Source of the DNA: JBDTRY01 sp039931435
GTDB lineage: Bacteria > Acidobacteriota > Thermoanaerobaculia > Gp7-AA8
DNA: 12,178 nucleotides
NCBI GenBank assembly: GCA_039931435.1
Contig: JBDTRY010000104.1
Location: 1 to 12,178, forward strand
Reading direction: 5' to 3'
The notes under the pieces are model-generated. The model made no database searches. It had not been told where the DNA came from and saw only the letters and a program-made list of their open reading frames with translations. This document shows, in pieces, positions 5,244-12,178 of this stretch (its first letter is position 1; every line of letters begins with the position of its first letter). A program made the position numbers and the translations under genes.

Positions 5244-7979
5244 TTACGGGTAGTACCCTCGAATGGTCTTCGCTCTTCCGTCCGAGACTTCCACTTTCAC
5301 CTCGCGCCAGTCTGTTCCAGCCTTCACGGAGGGATCGGGGTAAAACCCGAGGATGTACTGGGAGCGAAGCTCGGTCTGAATCTGGTTGTAAATCCGGCTG
5401 AGGTCCGTGACCGAATCGATGTAATACGTGGCGCCCCCGGTCTCTGATGAAAATCTGGAGAACTTGAAACGGGCTTCGATATCGCTGCTGCGGATGCCAA
5501 TTCCGATTCCGTAGATAGGAATGCCGGAGCGCTTGGCATATTCGACGGCCTGGTCGAAGCTGAATTTGGATGAGGTGTCCTTGCCGTCCGAAATGACGAT
5601 GAGTGCCCGCTGGCCGCGGACTCCCAGGAAGTTGTACAGCGAGTAAACGATGGCATCGTAGAGTGCCGTCGACGATTCGGCGCGCAATGATGCCAGACCG
5701 GCGTTGAGATCCGAGAGGTGATTGGTCCATTTCTGGACCATGGCCGGCTCGATATCGAATCCGACCACAAAGGCCCGGTCGCCGGGCTTCAACGTGTCTT
5801 TGAGAAACGCTGCTCCCGCCTTCTGGGCCTCGGTCATGCGGGGCATCATCGATGCCGATGTGTCGATGGCCACTCCCAGGGATAGTGGAAGATTGTCCAC
5901 GTGCTCGAATTTCGTGATTTTCACCGGCTTGCCTTCATCGAAGACCTTGAAGGCGTTTTCTTCGAGGTTGTTTACCAACCGGTTTCCTCGGGTGACAGTT
6001 GTCGGAAGCTCGACGAGGTGAACGTTGATCTCCTCGGCGAACTGCGGCGAGTTCAGAAAGACGACATCCTCGGTTGGAGCGATGGCCGGGTCCACCAGCG
6101 TGGCCACAGCGCGCAGATAGGCGATGCCCAGATCCTTGGGAACGCGAATGATCTGCACGAACGGCGGATCGAAGAGCGTGGCCAGTTTCGTTTCGTTGAG
6201 AAAGAGATCGAGTTGCTTCAGCTTCTTTCCTTCCGGGACCGAAGCGTCCAGCTCCACACGGAGGTTGCCGGACACGTTCGGGGCGATCCGCGGCGAGACG
6301 ATGCGCACGCGGAAAGGGTTCGTTCCCGTGTTTACATCGGCCTCATCGCCACTGATCACGTCACCCTTCTCACTCAGGCCGAGAACTTTGATAGCCCGTT
6401 TCTGGGGAACGTTTCCAAAATCGAGATCGAGCGAATAGGGAGGGGAGCGCTTGACCATGACCTTGTGGTTGTCGAGGTAGAACTCGACGCTCTTGATACC
6501 GTCACCGGAGACGATGGTGTCGATGTGCTGCAGGCCGGTGAGCAGATCGCTGGACAAGGGTACGATGCGGATGCGATCCACACCCCGCTCTACCTCATCC
6601 TGGAGCTGCTGAATGGCGCTGCCTCCCTCCTCACGGAGGGCTTTCTTGGTGGCGTCCTCCAGGATTTCGGGAACGGTGATGTCATTCTCGACGAGAGCCT
6701 CTGCTCCGGAATTCGCGTCGGTTACCTTGATGCGTGACCGGTATGTGGCAGGACGAAGGTAGCGTTCCACGGCCACGGGCAGTTTCTCCCCCGCGGTTTC
6801 GGCGGGAAAGTTGAACCGGTACTGAAAGTTCTCGAAGAGCTTGTTGTCCTTCAGGATCTCGCCGGTGACGTCGATGTTGTAGAAGCGCGCTCCTTCGATC
6901 TCTTTGACCTGAAGTTCGCTGGTGGGAATGAGAACGGTGAGATCGACCGTGGTGCGGGAGCCTCGCTTGCCGGGGTAGAGGGCGGCGAATTCGGAAGTCA
7001 GCTTGGGAGCCGATGGATTTGCCAGAACCGAACTTCGAAGAAATTTGTTGATGTCCTCGTCTTTGACCTGCGGTGGTTCGAACAGGCGGCCCACTTCCAG
7101 GCGGTTCTGCTGCACGGTGTAGATGGCCGTGAGAATGGCATCGCCATCCTTGCATTCGAACTTGATGCGGCTGACGAAGCTGCCCAGGGATGCTCCGGCG
7201 GATTGATAGAAGACGTTCTGCACGGCGGTCCTGGCATCGCCCATGGCCGCGGTCATCTGATCCTGGGAGACGAGATCGGCCAGATCCTCGTCGCCACGCC
7301 CGATCGGCGTCCAGAGTTTGTAGTCGTCGGAGCTTCCCAGACGGGGAACGTAGAAGAGGATTGAGACGCGGTGGCCCATCCCGGGCAGCAGTCCGTACTC
7401 CCAGATTTCCATTGGCTGGAGAAGGCGGGAACACTCGGTAACGATCCTGTTGTCTGGTCTTCCGCGTGAGAGATAGATTCTGGCCCGGTCGGAGCTCATG
7501 TTCTTGAACATCTCTTTGGCTTCGACCAGCATCTCCTCGTAGGTGTCCCGGTAGTTGTTGTGGCTGGAGTGGATATCTGTGTCGCGGCGGCTCCAGAAAT
7601 TTTCGATGAAGGCATCCCGCTGCGAATCGGACTCCATGAGAAGAAACGTGTTCAGTTCCGTAGGCACCATGATCGGCTCGACGTCGCGGAGAAAATCGCG
7701 GTACTTCTGATCGAGACTGGCGATTCGCTCTTTACGCTCACGACGGCTGAGTTTTCGAACGCCGGGATCCTGCGTGGGATCCGTCCTCGATCCGGCCTGC
7801 GCCGGGGTGGGGCCCGGTGTGGCCTTCACTTCAGGGCCGGCCGGATTTTCCTGGCTGGCCGAGAAATTCCGGGCCTGCGGTCTTTGGGGCGGGTTGCTGA
7901 CTGGATTGTTTGCCTGTGCGAGGGTGTTGGCGGCAACGAGAACGAGAAGCAGCACGGATACGAGGATCTGTCTGATCAT
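5244..7979 (-). CDS. Secreted GWxTD-domain and VWFA-domain protein (acidobacterial type)
   Basis: This is a 911-residue exported protein. Residues 1-22 form a signal peptide (hydrophobic core ILVSVLLLVLVAANT, likely cleavage after LAQ), followed by a Pro/Gln-rich linker to about 75. A GWxTD-like domain spans about 90-230, with FIENFWSRRDTD (124-135), MSSDRARIYLSRGRPD (161-176) and EIWEY (191-195); the eponymous GW is not kept. Two Ig-like repeats follow, at about 495-540 (VEFYLDNHKV, KRSPPYSLDL) and 588-630 (LDLFLNETKL, LFDPPFV). The C-terminal VWFA domain (about 650-911) has an intact MIDAS: DTSAS (706-710), T771 and SDGKD (797-801). The protein ends GYYP, as VWFA proteins of Acidobacteriota often do. 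It probably acts in the periplasm or at the outer surface; the ligand is unknown. The Shine-Dalgarno is weak. Its start codon is only 34 bp from that of the divergent nifS-like gene. Confidence 0.88.
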   Translation of the reverse strand: MIRQILVSVLLLVLVAANTLAQANNPVSNPPQRPQARNFSASQENPAGPEVKATPGPTPAQAGSRTDPTQDPGVRKLSRRERKERIASLDQKYRDFLRDVEPIMVPTELNTFLLMESDSQRDAFIENFWSRRDTDIHSSHNNYRDTYEEMLVEAKEMFKNMSSDRARIYLSRGRPDNRIVTECSRLLQPMEIWEYGLLPGMGHRVSILFYVPRLGSSDDYKLWTPIGRGDEDLADLVSQDQMTAAMGDARTAVQNVFYQSAGASLGSFVSRIKFECKDGDAILTAIYTVQQNRLEVGRLFEPPQVKDEDINKFLRSSVLANPSAPKLTSEFAALYPGKRGSRTTVDLTVLIPTSELQVKEIEGARFYNIDVTGEILKDNKLFENFQYRFNFPAETAGEKLPVAVERYLRPATYRSRIKVTDANSGAEALVENDITVPEILEDATKKALREEGGSAIQQLQDEVERGVDRIRIVPLSSDLLTGLQHIDTIVSGDGIKSVEFYLDNHKVMVKRSPPYSLDLDFGNVPQKRAIKVLGLSEKGDVISGDEADVNTGTNPFRVRIVSPRIAPNVSGNLRVELDASVPEGKKLKQLDLFLNETKLATLFDPPFVQIIRVPKDLGIAYLRAVATLVDPAIAPTEDVVFLNSPQFAEEINVHLVELPTTVTRGNRLVNNLEENAFKVFDEGKPVKITKFEHVDNLPLSLGVAIDTSASMMPRMTEAQKAGAAFLKDTLKPGDRAFVVGFDIEPAMVQKWTNHLSDLNAGLASLRAESSTALYDAIVYSLYNFLGVRGQRALIVISDGKDTSSKFSFDQAVEYAKRSGIPIYGIGIGIRSSDIEARFKFSRFSSETGGATYYIDSVTDLSRIYNQIQTELRSQYILGFYPDPSVKAGTDWREVKVEVSDGRAKTIRGYYP

Positions 7980-8013
7980 GAGGTTATGCTTTCCCGATTG
8001 ACGCTGGCCAGAG

Positions 8014-9165
8014 ATGCGAATCTATTTGGACAACAATGCCACCACGAGAATCCATCCAGCAGTTCTGGATGCTCTCGGTTCCGCACTGAGCGAGGTATGG
8101 GGTAACGCGTCGAGTATCCACTCGGAAGGGCGTGCTGCGCGCCGCGTCATCGAGGAGGCTCGCCAGTCTGTCGCTGAGCTCATTGGGGCCGCGCCACGCG
8201 AGATCGTCTTCACGTCTGGCGGGACCGAGGCGAACAACGCGGCCATCCATGGGGCGGTATTATCAGACACGACCGGCTGTCACATTGTAACGAGTTCCAT
8301 CGAACACCCGTCGGTGCTCGAGCCCGCACGGGCGCTGGAGCAGCGCGGGCATGCAGTCACCTACGTGCGGCCGCAGAGTGACGGATTGGTTACAGCGGAA
8401 AGCGTGCTGGGAGAAATCCGTCCGGAGACGCGCCTGGTCTCCCTGATGCTGGCCAACAACGAGACCGGTGTGCTGCAGCCCGCGGCCGAAGTGGGACGTT
8501 TCTGCCGTGACCGCGGAATTCATTTTCACTGCGATGCCGTGCAGGGAGCTGGAAAAATCCCCTTCAGCGTCGAAGATCTGCACGCCGACACGTTGTCCGT
8601 TTCCGCTCACAAAATCCACGCCCCGAAGGGAATCGGTGCGCTCTACGTCCGTCGCGGTATCGAGCTTCGTCCGCACATGCTCGGAGGGGCCCAGGAACGG
8701 CGCCGCCGAGCGGGCACGGAGAATGTGCCCCTGGCCCGGGCGTTCGGTATGGCGGCGACGCTCGCTGCCGAAGCTGCCGGGGATCAATCGGAGATGCAGG
8801 CGCTCCGGGATCGTTTCGAAGCGATGACTCTGGAAAGCATCCCCGACGTGAGAGTCAATGCGGGCCAGGCTCCGAGACTGCCGAATACCAGCAATCTGCG
8901 CTTTCCGGGCGCCGACGGCGAAACCGTGGTCATCGCTCTCGACCTCGTCGGAGTAGCGGCATCAACGGGATCAGCATGCTCATCCGGCCGGATGGAGCCG
9001 AGCCACGTACTTCTGGAAATGGGGTTGTCCGATTCCGAAGCCAGGGCCTCGGTGCGATTCTCGCTGAGCCGGTTCAACAGCCGGGAGGAGATCGCCGAGG
9101 CGGTGGAGAAACTGCAACGCGTGGTGATGGCGAACCGGCGAGAGCAAGTGAGTAGAACCCCATGA
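8014..9165 (+). CDS. Cysteine desulfurase, NifS/IscS type
   Basis: This 383-residue PLP enzyme of aminotransferase class V moves sulfur from cysteine onto its own catalytic cysteine as a persulfide, for Fe-S clusters or thio-modified tRNA. The expected N-terminus YLDNNATT (4-11) fixes the start. Then come TSGGTEANN (67-75), EHPSVLE (97-103, with the PLP-stacking H98), ANNETG (147-152), HCDAVQ (172-177), the PLP lysine K200 in SAHKIHAPKG and the catalytic C322 in GSACSSGRMEPSHVL. The SSG-type loop is of the NifS-like form. Its stop overlaps the start of the DUF4388 gene by four bases (ATGA), so the two are translationally coupled. No scaffold or IscR-like gene is visible, so I do not choose between nifS and iscS. 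The upstream divergent spacer is only 34 bp and has no obvious promoter or Shine-Dalgarno. Confidence 0.92.
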   Translation: MRIYLDNNATTRIHPAVLDALGSALSEVWGNASSIHSEGRAARRVIEEARQSVAELIGAAPREIVFTSGGTEANNAAIHGAVLSDTTGCHIVTSSIEHPSVLEPARALEQRGHAVTYVRPQSDGLVTAESVLGEIRPETRLVSLMLANNETGVLQPAAEVGRFCRDRGIHFHCDAVQGAGKIPFSVEDLHADTLSVSAHKIHAPKGIGALYVRRGIELRPHMLGGAQERRRRAGTENVPLARAFGMAATLAAEAAGDQSEMQALRDRFEAMTLESIPDVRVNAGQAPRLPNTSNLRFPGADGETVVIALDLVGVAASTGSACSSGRMEPSHVLLEMGLSDSEARASVRFSLSRFNSREEIAEAVEKLQRVVMANRREQVSRTP

Positions 9166-10337
9166 CCGAAGATCGACACCACGTGGCTGGAGACATGACG
9201 ATCTCCCGGCGCCGGGCCCTCCCGCACGGAGCGATCCTCATGCAGGGAGACCTCCTGGCCATCAAGCTTCCGGACGTAATGAGCTTCGTATCCATGATCC
9301 GCGGCGCGGGCAGACTGATCGTGCAGCAGGATGATCTCGAGCGCTCGATCGAGTGGCGGGACGGAAACATCGTTTTTGCCACATCGAACTCTCCTGAGCA
9401 CTCGCTCGGCCAGTTCCTGCTCAGGAACGGAAAGATCACGCAACAGCAGTATGACGAGTCCGACCGGCGGGTCACTCCTCAGATGCGTCATGGCAAGGTC
9501 CTGGTGATGATGGGTGTGATCTCGCCGAATGATCTGTGGTGGGGCGTGAAGAATCAGGTGCTGGAGATCATCTACTCGCTGTTCGCCTGGGACAAGGGCC
9601 GGTTTCTCTTCTGCCAGCCACTCGATCATGAGAGCCTCGAGCGCATTACGCTGTCCATCAACACGTCGGCCGTGATCATGGAAGGCATTCGCCGCCTCGA
9701 CGAGATCGCGAGCATTCGCGAACGGATCACCTCTCCGGAGGGAGTGCTCGCAGCCGTTTCCGGGCGGGAAGCGAGCGTGGCCGAGCTGGAACTGAGCGAT
9801 TCCGAGCTGCGACTATTTCAGTCCGTCGACGGGAAGAGGACGATCAGGGAACTGGTGGGGCTGAGTGAACTCACGGAATTCGAAGTGAGCAGGATTTTCT
9901 ACCAGCTGCTCTCGGCGCGAATCATCGAATACGTCCATCAGGAAAAGTCGGGCTCGATGTTCAGCGACGTCGAGGATTCCCCTGAGCTGAACCGTGTGGT
10001 CGGAGCGTACAACCGCATGTTCGAGAAACTGTACGGTGCACTGGAGCATGCCGTGGGCTCCACGGAGGCCCGGGATGTGCTCAATGGAGTCCTGCAGAGC
10101 TCCGATACCGACGAGCTCTGGACCGGGGTGGCATTTCAGCCCACTGGCCGTTTCGACGAGCGGATGCTCATCGCCAATGTCTCCGAGCTTCCGTACGAGA
10201 AGCGAAGAGCGGTTCTGGACGAGGGCCTGAACACGCTGCTGTCCATCGAGCTGTTCGAAGTCTCCCAGCATCTCGAAGCACAGACCAAGGTCGATGTCTT
10301 TCGCTTCATTTCCGATCAGAAGGCGCAACTGGAGTAA
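9162..10337 (+). CDS. DUF4388 (PatA N-terminal-like) domain protein
   Basis: The 391-residue soluble protein has no signal peptide or membrane segment. About residues 27-180 match the DUF4388/PatA-N pattern: MQGDLLAIKLPDVMSFV, GRLIVQ, IEWRDGNIVFATS, LGQFLLRNGKIT, YSLFAWDKGRFLF. Such domains are common in gliding and signalling proteins of Myxococcota, Acidobacteriota and Cyanobacteria, but their biochemical role is unclear. Residues 214-256 (ELRLFQSVDGKRTIRELV to SARIIEYV) resemble a winged-helix segment often found after DUF4388. The remaining C-terminal part, about 275-391, I do not recognise; it looks helical. The ATG overlaps the end of the cysteine desulfurase gene, supporting coupling. 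A later start at M27, which begins the domain, is possible and would drop a basic, poorly conserved-looking leader. A regulatory or scaffold role is inference. Confidence 0.82.
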   Translation: MTEDRHHVAGDMTISRRRALPHGAILMQGDLLAIKLPDVMSFVSMIRGAGRLIVQQDDLERSIEWRDGNIVFATSNSPEHSLGQFLLRNGKITQQQYDESDRRVTPQMRHGKVLVMMGVISPNDLWWGVKNQVLEIIYSLFAWDKGRFLFCQPLDHESLERITLSINTSAVIMEGIRRLDEIASIRERITSPEGVLAAVSGREASVAELELSDSELRLFQSVDGKRTIRELVGLSELTEFEVSRIFYQLLSARIIEYVHQEKSGSMFSDVEDSPELNRVVGAYNRMFEKLYGALEHAVGSTEARDVLNGVLQSSDTDELWTGVAFQPTGRFDERMLIANVSELPYEKRRAVLDEGLNTLLSIELFEVSQHLEAQTKVDVFRFISDQKAQLE

Positions 10338-10411
10338 GTTCTGCGTTCAGGAGATTGTCGCAGGCACAGAATTGCCGTCCTCAGTAACCTGAAATCCCCG
10401 AAATCGTATCC

Positions 10412-10474
10412 ATGACGGGAACCGTTAGAATGAACGGCCGCGCGGCGGCGAAGAAGCCGCGGGCGAGCAAATGA
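10412..10474 (+). CDS. Possible 20-residue leader ORF before lgt
   Basis: An ATG at 10412 opens a 20-residue reading frame with a basic end (KKPRASK) whose TGA lies one base before the lgt ATG. That arrangement would allow coupled translation. There is no ribosome-binding site, and if the TAGAAT at 10426-10431 is the lgt -10 element, the ATG lies upstream of the transcript. A 5-bp hairpin (10445-10449/10456-10460) lies within it. I consider it more likely spurious than real. Confidence 0.15.
   Translation: MTGTVRMNGRAAAKKPRASK
10426..10431 (+). promoter_or_regulatory. Possible lgt -10 element (TAGAAT)
   Basis: TAGAAT lies 44 nt before the lgt start in the 138-bp gap after the DUF4388 gene and would give a leader of about 38 nt. 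No good -35 hexamer is found at normal spacing. The same hexamer precedes sdaAB at 3071. Confidence 0.25.
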
Positions 10475-10475
10475 C

Positions 10476-11321
10476 ATGTGGCCCACACTGCTAAAGATCG
10501 GTAGTTTCGAGATCACGACGTTCGGTCTCATGATGTTCCTCGGCTTTGCAGTGGCCGGGATCGTGCTCACACGCCAGTTCCGCCGCTACGGACTGCACGA
10601 GGACGATGCCTCGTCGATCGTCCTGGCCGGAGCTCTCGGCGGAATCGTCGGCGCGAAGATTTACTACGCCATTCTCTACCACGACATGTCGCTTCTCTTC
10701 ACCCGGGCCGGTCTGGTCTGGTACGGCGGCTTCATCGGCGGGGTGATCGCCTGTTCGATTCTGGTCATCAGGAAACGAATCCCGTATCTCACGGCGGCGG
10801 ATGCCACGGGTCCGGCCCTGGCCATCGGCTACGCCCTGGGACGAGTAGGTTGCTTTCTGGTCGGTGACGATTACGGCCGGCCGACCGAGTCGTGGGTGGG
10901 CATCGCCTTTCCCCGCGGAGCGCCACCCACCACGGCAGCCAACCTCCGGGACTTCGGAGCGGCGGTCGATCCCTCAATCCCCGGAAGCACGGTCCTGAGG
11001 GTATTTCCCACGCAGCTCTTCGAGGTGGCGGCGGGCGTTCTGATTTTCACGATCCTGCTGTCGATGAGCAAACGGCCTCATGTCAGGGGAAGGATCTTCG
11101 GTTGGTTCCTCCTGCTGGCAGGCCTGGAACGTCTCTTCATCGAGATCTTTCGCGCCAAGGACGATCGCTTCCTCGGGATCTTCACGGTGGCGCAACTGAT
11201 CAGTGTGCTGGTCATGGCCGTCGGCCTGGCCCTGCTTTCGCGGAGATCCGGAGAATTGATCGCGGCCGTCGAACCCGCTTCCTTGCCTCCCCAAAGGACG
11301 CGACGCCGCGTGAAATCCTAG
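10476..11321 (+). CDS. lgt: Prolipoprotein diacylglyceryl transferase
   Basis: The 281-residue inner-membrane enzyme moves diacylglycerol from phosphatidylglycerol to the lipobox cysteine of prolipoproteins, the first step of lipoprotein maturation. Its N-terminus has the family form PTLLKIGSFEITTFGLMM. The signature GRVGCFLVGDDYGRPT (122-137) contains R123, equivalent to E. coli R143, and D131 where E. coli has E151. A later LERLFIEIFR (217-226) holds the essential arginine at R219. In the GGFIGG loop (84-89) the position of E. coli H103 appears to be isoleucine (I87). At least six membrane segments are visible. The Shine-Dalgarno is weak; the ATG is chosen by homology. The TAG stop lies inside the left arm of the palindromic element that begins at 11317, so the extreme basic C-terminus (RTRRRVKS) may have been set by that insertion. 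Confidence 0.93.
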   Translation: MWPTLLKIGSFEITTFGLMMFLGFAVAGIVLTRQFRRYGLHEDDASSIVLAGALGGIVGAKIYYAILYHDMSLLFTRAGLVWYGGFIGGVIACSILVIRKRIPYLTAADATGPALAIGYALGRVGCFLVGDDYGRPTESWVGIAFPRGAPPTTAANLRDFGAAVDPSIPGSTVLRVFPTQLFEVAAGVLIFTILLSMSKRPHVRGRIFGWFLLLAGLERLFIEIFRAKDDRFLGIFTVAQLISVLVMAVGLALLSRRSGELIAAVEPASLPPQRTRRRVKS

Positions 11322-11485
11322 TGGCGTGTATTGGACAAATTGGTACCACCTGACTTGGTCTCGACGCCGTGAGCGTTGTTGCGCCTCCTCAGCATAGGAG
11401 CCGCTATGCCTGCGTCGGCGCGCCTAGCTCACGTCGCCGATTCCTGCGTCATCTGGTACCAATTCATCCAATACACGCCACTAGG
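11317..11485. mobile_element. 169-bp palindromic MITE-like element
   Basis: Two 32-bp terminal inverted repeats at 11317-11348 and 11454-11485 (outer end CCTAGTGGCGTGTATTGG, inner end AATTGGTACCA) differ at only two positions. The interior is also partly palindromic: CGTGAGC near 11369 pairs with GCTCACG near 11427, GCATAG (11392-11397) pairs with CTATGC (11404-11409), and TGCGCC near 11379 pairs with GGCGC near 11417. The whole unit can thus fold into one long hairpin. It encodes no transposase. The left end overlaps the last five bases of lgt and the right end lies 37 bp before the next start codon. A MITE, a REP/BIME-like element or a structured RNA are all possible. CTAG occurs at both ends, but I see no clear longer target duplication. 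Confidence 0.8.
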
Positions 11486-11522
11486 TCGCGCACGTCCTCG
11501 AGGTCGGTGTACTCTTTCCGAC

Positions 11523-12178
11523 GTGCTGGACAAGATTCGCATCCGCAATGATGAGTTCCCGATCACGGCGAACGTGATCTATTTCAATCATGCCGCCGTG
11601 GGACCCCTTCCCCGGCGCAGTGTTGCGGCCATCCGCAGCCACGCCTCTGACCAGATGTACTGGGGTGCATTGCACTGGCGCGAATGGACGGACGAGTACG
11701 CCCGGTTCCGAGCGGCCGCGGCCCGCTTGATCGGATCCGCTGCCGATGAAATCTCGATTCTCAAGAACACCTCCGAGGGCATCTCCTTCGTGGCCGAGGG
11801 CTTTCGCTGGAATGCAGGCGACAACGTCGTCACGACCGATCTCGAGTTCCCGTCAAACTTCGTTCCCTGGAAGCGGCTGGAGCGAAGGGGAGTGCAGTGC
11901 CGCGTCGTGCCCAGTACCGACGGAGCGTTCACCGTCGACGACGTCGAATCGCTGGTCGATGATCGGACGAGAATCGTTACCGTCTCGTCGGTTCAGTTTC
12001 ACAACGGATTTGCCGCCGACCTCGTGGCCATCGGCGCGTTATGTGCCGAGCGCGGGATTTCCTTCTGTGTCGATGCCATCCAGGGTCTCGGGCAGATTCC
12101 GTTGGACGTTCGCAAAGCGAACATTTCCTTTCTGGCAGCGGACGCGCACAAGTGGATGCTCGGTCCCGAAGGAGCGGC
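11523..12178 (+). CDS. Class V aminotransferase-fold PLP enzyme, partial at window end
   Basis: The first 218 residues of a PLP-dependent protein of the SufS/isopenicillin N epimerase-like branch are visible. Starting from GTG they read MLDKIRIRNDEFP, then IYFNHAAVGPLP (19-30), LKNTSEGISFVAEGF (80-94), TTDLEFPSNFVPW (104-116), VSSVQFHNG (154-162), FCVDAIQGLG (181-190, PLP-binding D184 and Q187) and the PLP lysine K210 in ADAHKW. The window ends just after GPEGA, so the C-terminal domain and any catalytic cysteine are missing, and desulfurase cannot be told from epimerase or lyase. No ATG exists in frame before this core. GTG at 11523 gives the usual N-terminal length, but it has no Shine-Dalgarno, and the frame stays open upstream into the palindromic element. 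It is only distantly similar to the cysteine desulfurase at 8014-9165. Confidence 0.85.
   Translation, partial: MLDKIRIRNDEFPITANVIYFNHAAVGPLPRRSVAAIRSHASDQMYWGALHWREWTDEYARFRAAAARLIGSAADEISILKNTSEGISFVAEGFRWNAGDNVVTTDLEFPSNFVPWKRLERRGVQCRVVPSTDGAFTVDDVESLVDDRTRIVTVSSVQFHNGFAADLVAIGALCAERGISFCVDAIQGLGQIPLDVRKANISFLAADAHKWMLGPEGA

Noticed and set aside
5901..6737. 278-residue plus-strand open frame
   Set aside because: It is antisense to the VWFA gene, with no domain and no ribosome-binding site.
7998..8026. TTGACG and TCTATT as a -35/-10 pair for the cysteine desulfurase
   Set aside because: Spacing is 17 bp, but the predicted start of transcription falls inside the conserved N-terminal coding region.

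Overview
The window looks like a chromosomal segment of a GC-rich Acidobacteriota-type bacterium. The lineage call is inference. It rests on a 911-residue secreted protein that joins a GWxTD-like domain to a C-terminal VWFA domain of the kind common in Acidobacteriota, on a DUF4388 protein, and on dense families of palindromic intergenic repeats. There is no rRNA, tRNA, CRISPR array, phage gene or transposase. Gene content is mainly housekeeping; the unusual material is almost all intergenic.

Layout. 1-192: repeat remnants and a strong terminator hairpin. 193-513 (minus): two tandem 50-52 residue Lmo0937/DUF5670-type membrane proteins. 514-835: a heptanucleotide tandem array and a large palindromic repeat. 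836-2694 (minus): a stand-alone response-regulator receiver followed by a class II fructose-bisphosphate aldolase-family enzyme. 2695-3082: a cluster of short GC-rich hairpins and decayed repeats. 3083-5007 (plus): the two subunits of iron-sulfur L-serine dehydratase, separated by 302 bp of repeats. 5008-5243: a second nearly full copy of the large palindromic repeat. 5244-7979 (minus): the GWxTD/VWFA protein. 8014-10337 (plus): a NifS/IscS-type cysteine desulfurase overlapping a DUF4388 protein by four bases. 10476-11321 (plus): prolipoprotein diacylglyceryl transferase (lgt). 11317-11485: a 169-bp palindromic, MITE-like element whose end supplies the lgt stop codon. 11523 to the window edge (plus): a class V aminotransferase-fold enzyme, cut off by the window.

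Functional links. SdaAB and SdaAA form one enzyme that converts serine to pyruvate and needs an Fe-S cluster. The cysteine desulfurase could supply sulfur for such clusters, but no scaffold gene (iscU/nifU) is present, so the link is only plausible. Lgt and the secreted VWFA protein both act at the cell envelope. The receiver and aldolase genes are close enough to be cotranscribed.

The best candidates for something undescribed are the 169-bp palindromic element, the repeat-filled spacer that splits the serine dehydratase genes, and the regulatory architecture in front of the small membrane-protein pair (a Shine-Dalgarno sequence in a hairpin loop, a possible sigma-54 promoter, and a heptamer array just upstream). 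No clear new multi-gene system is visible.
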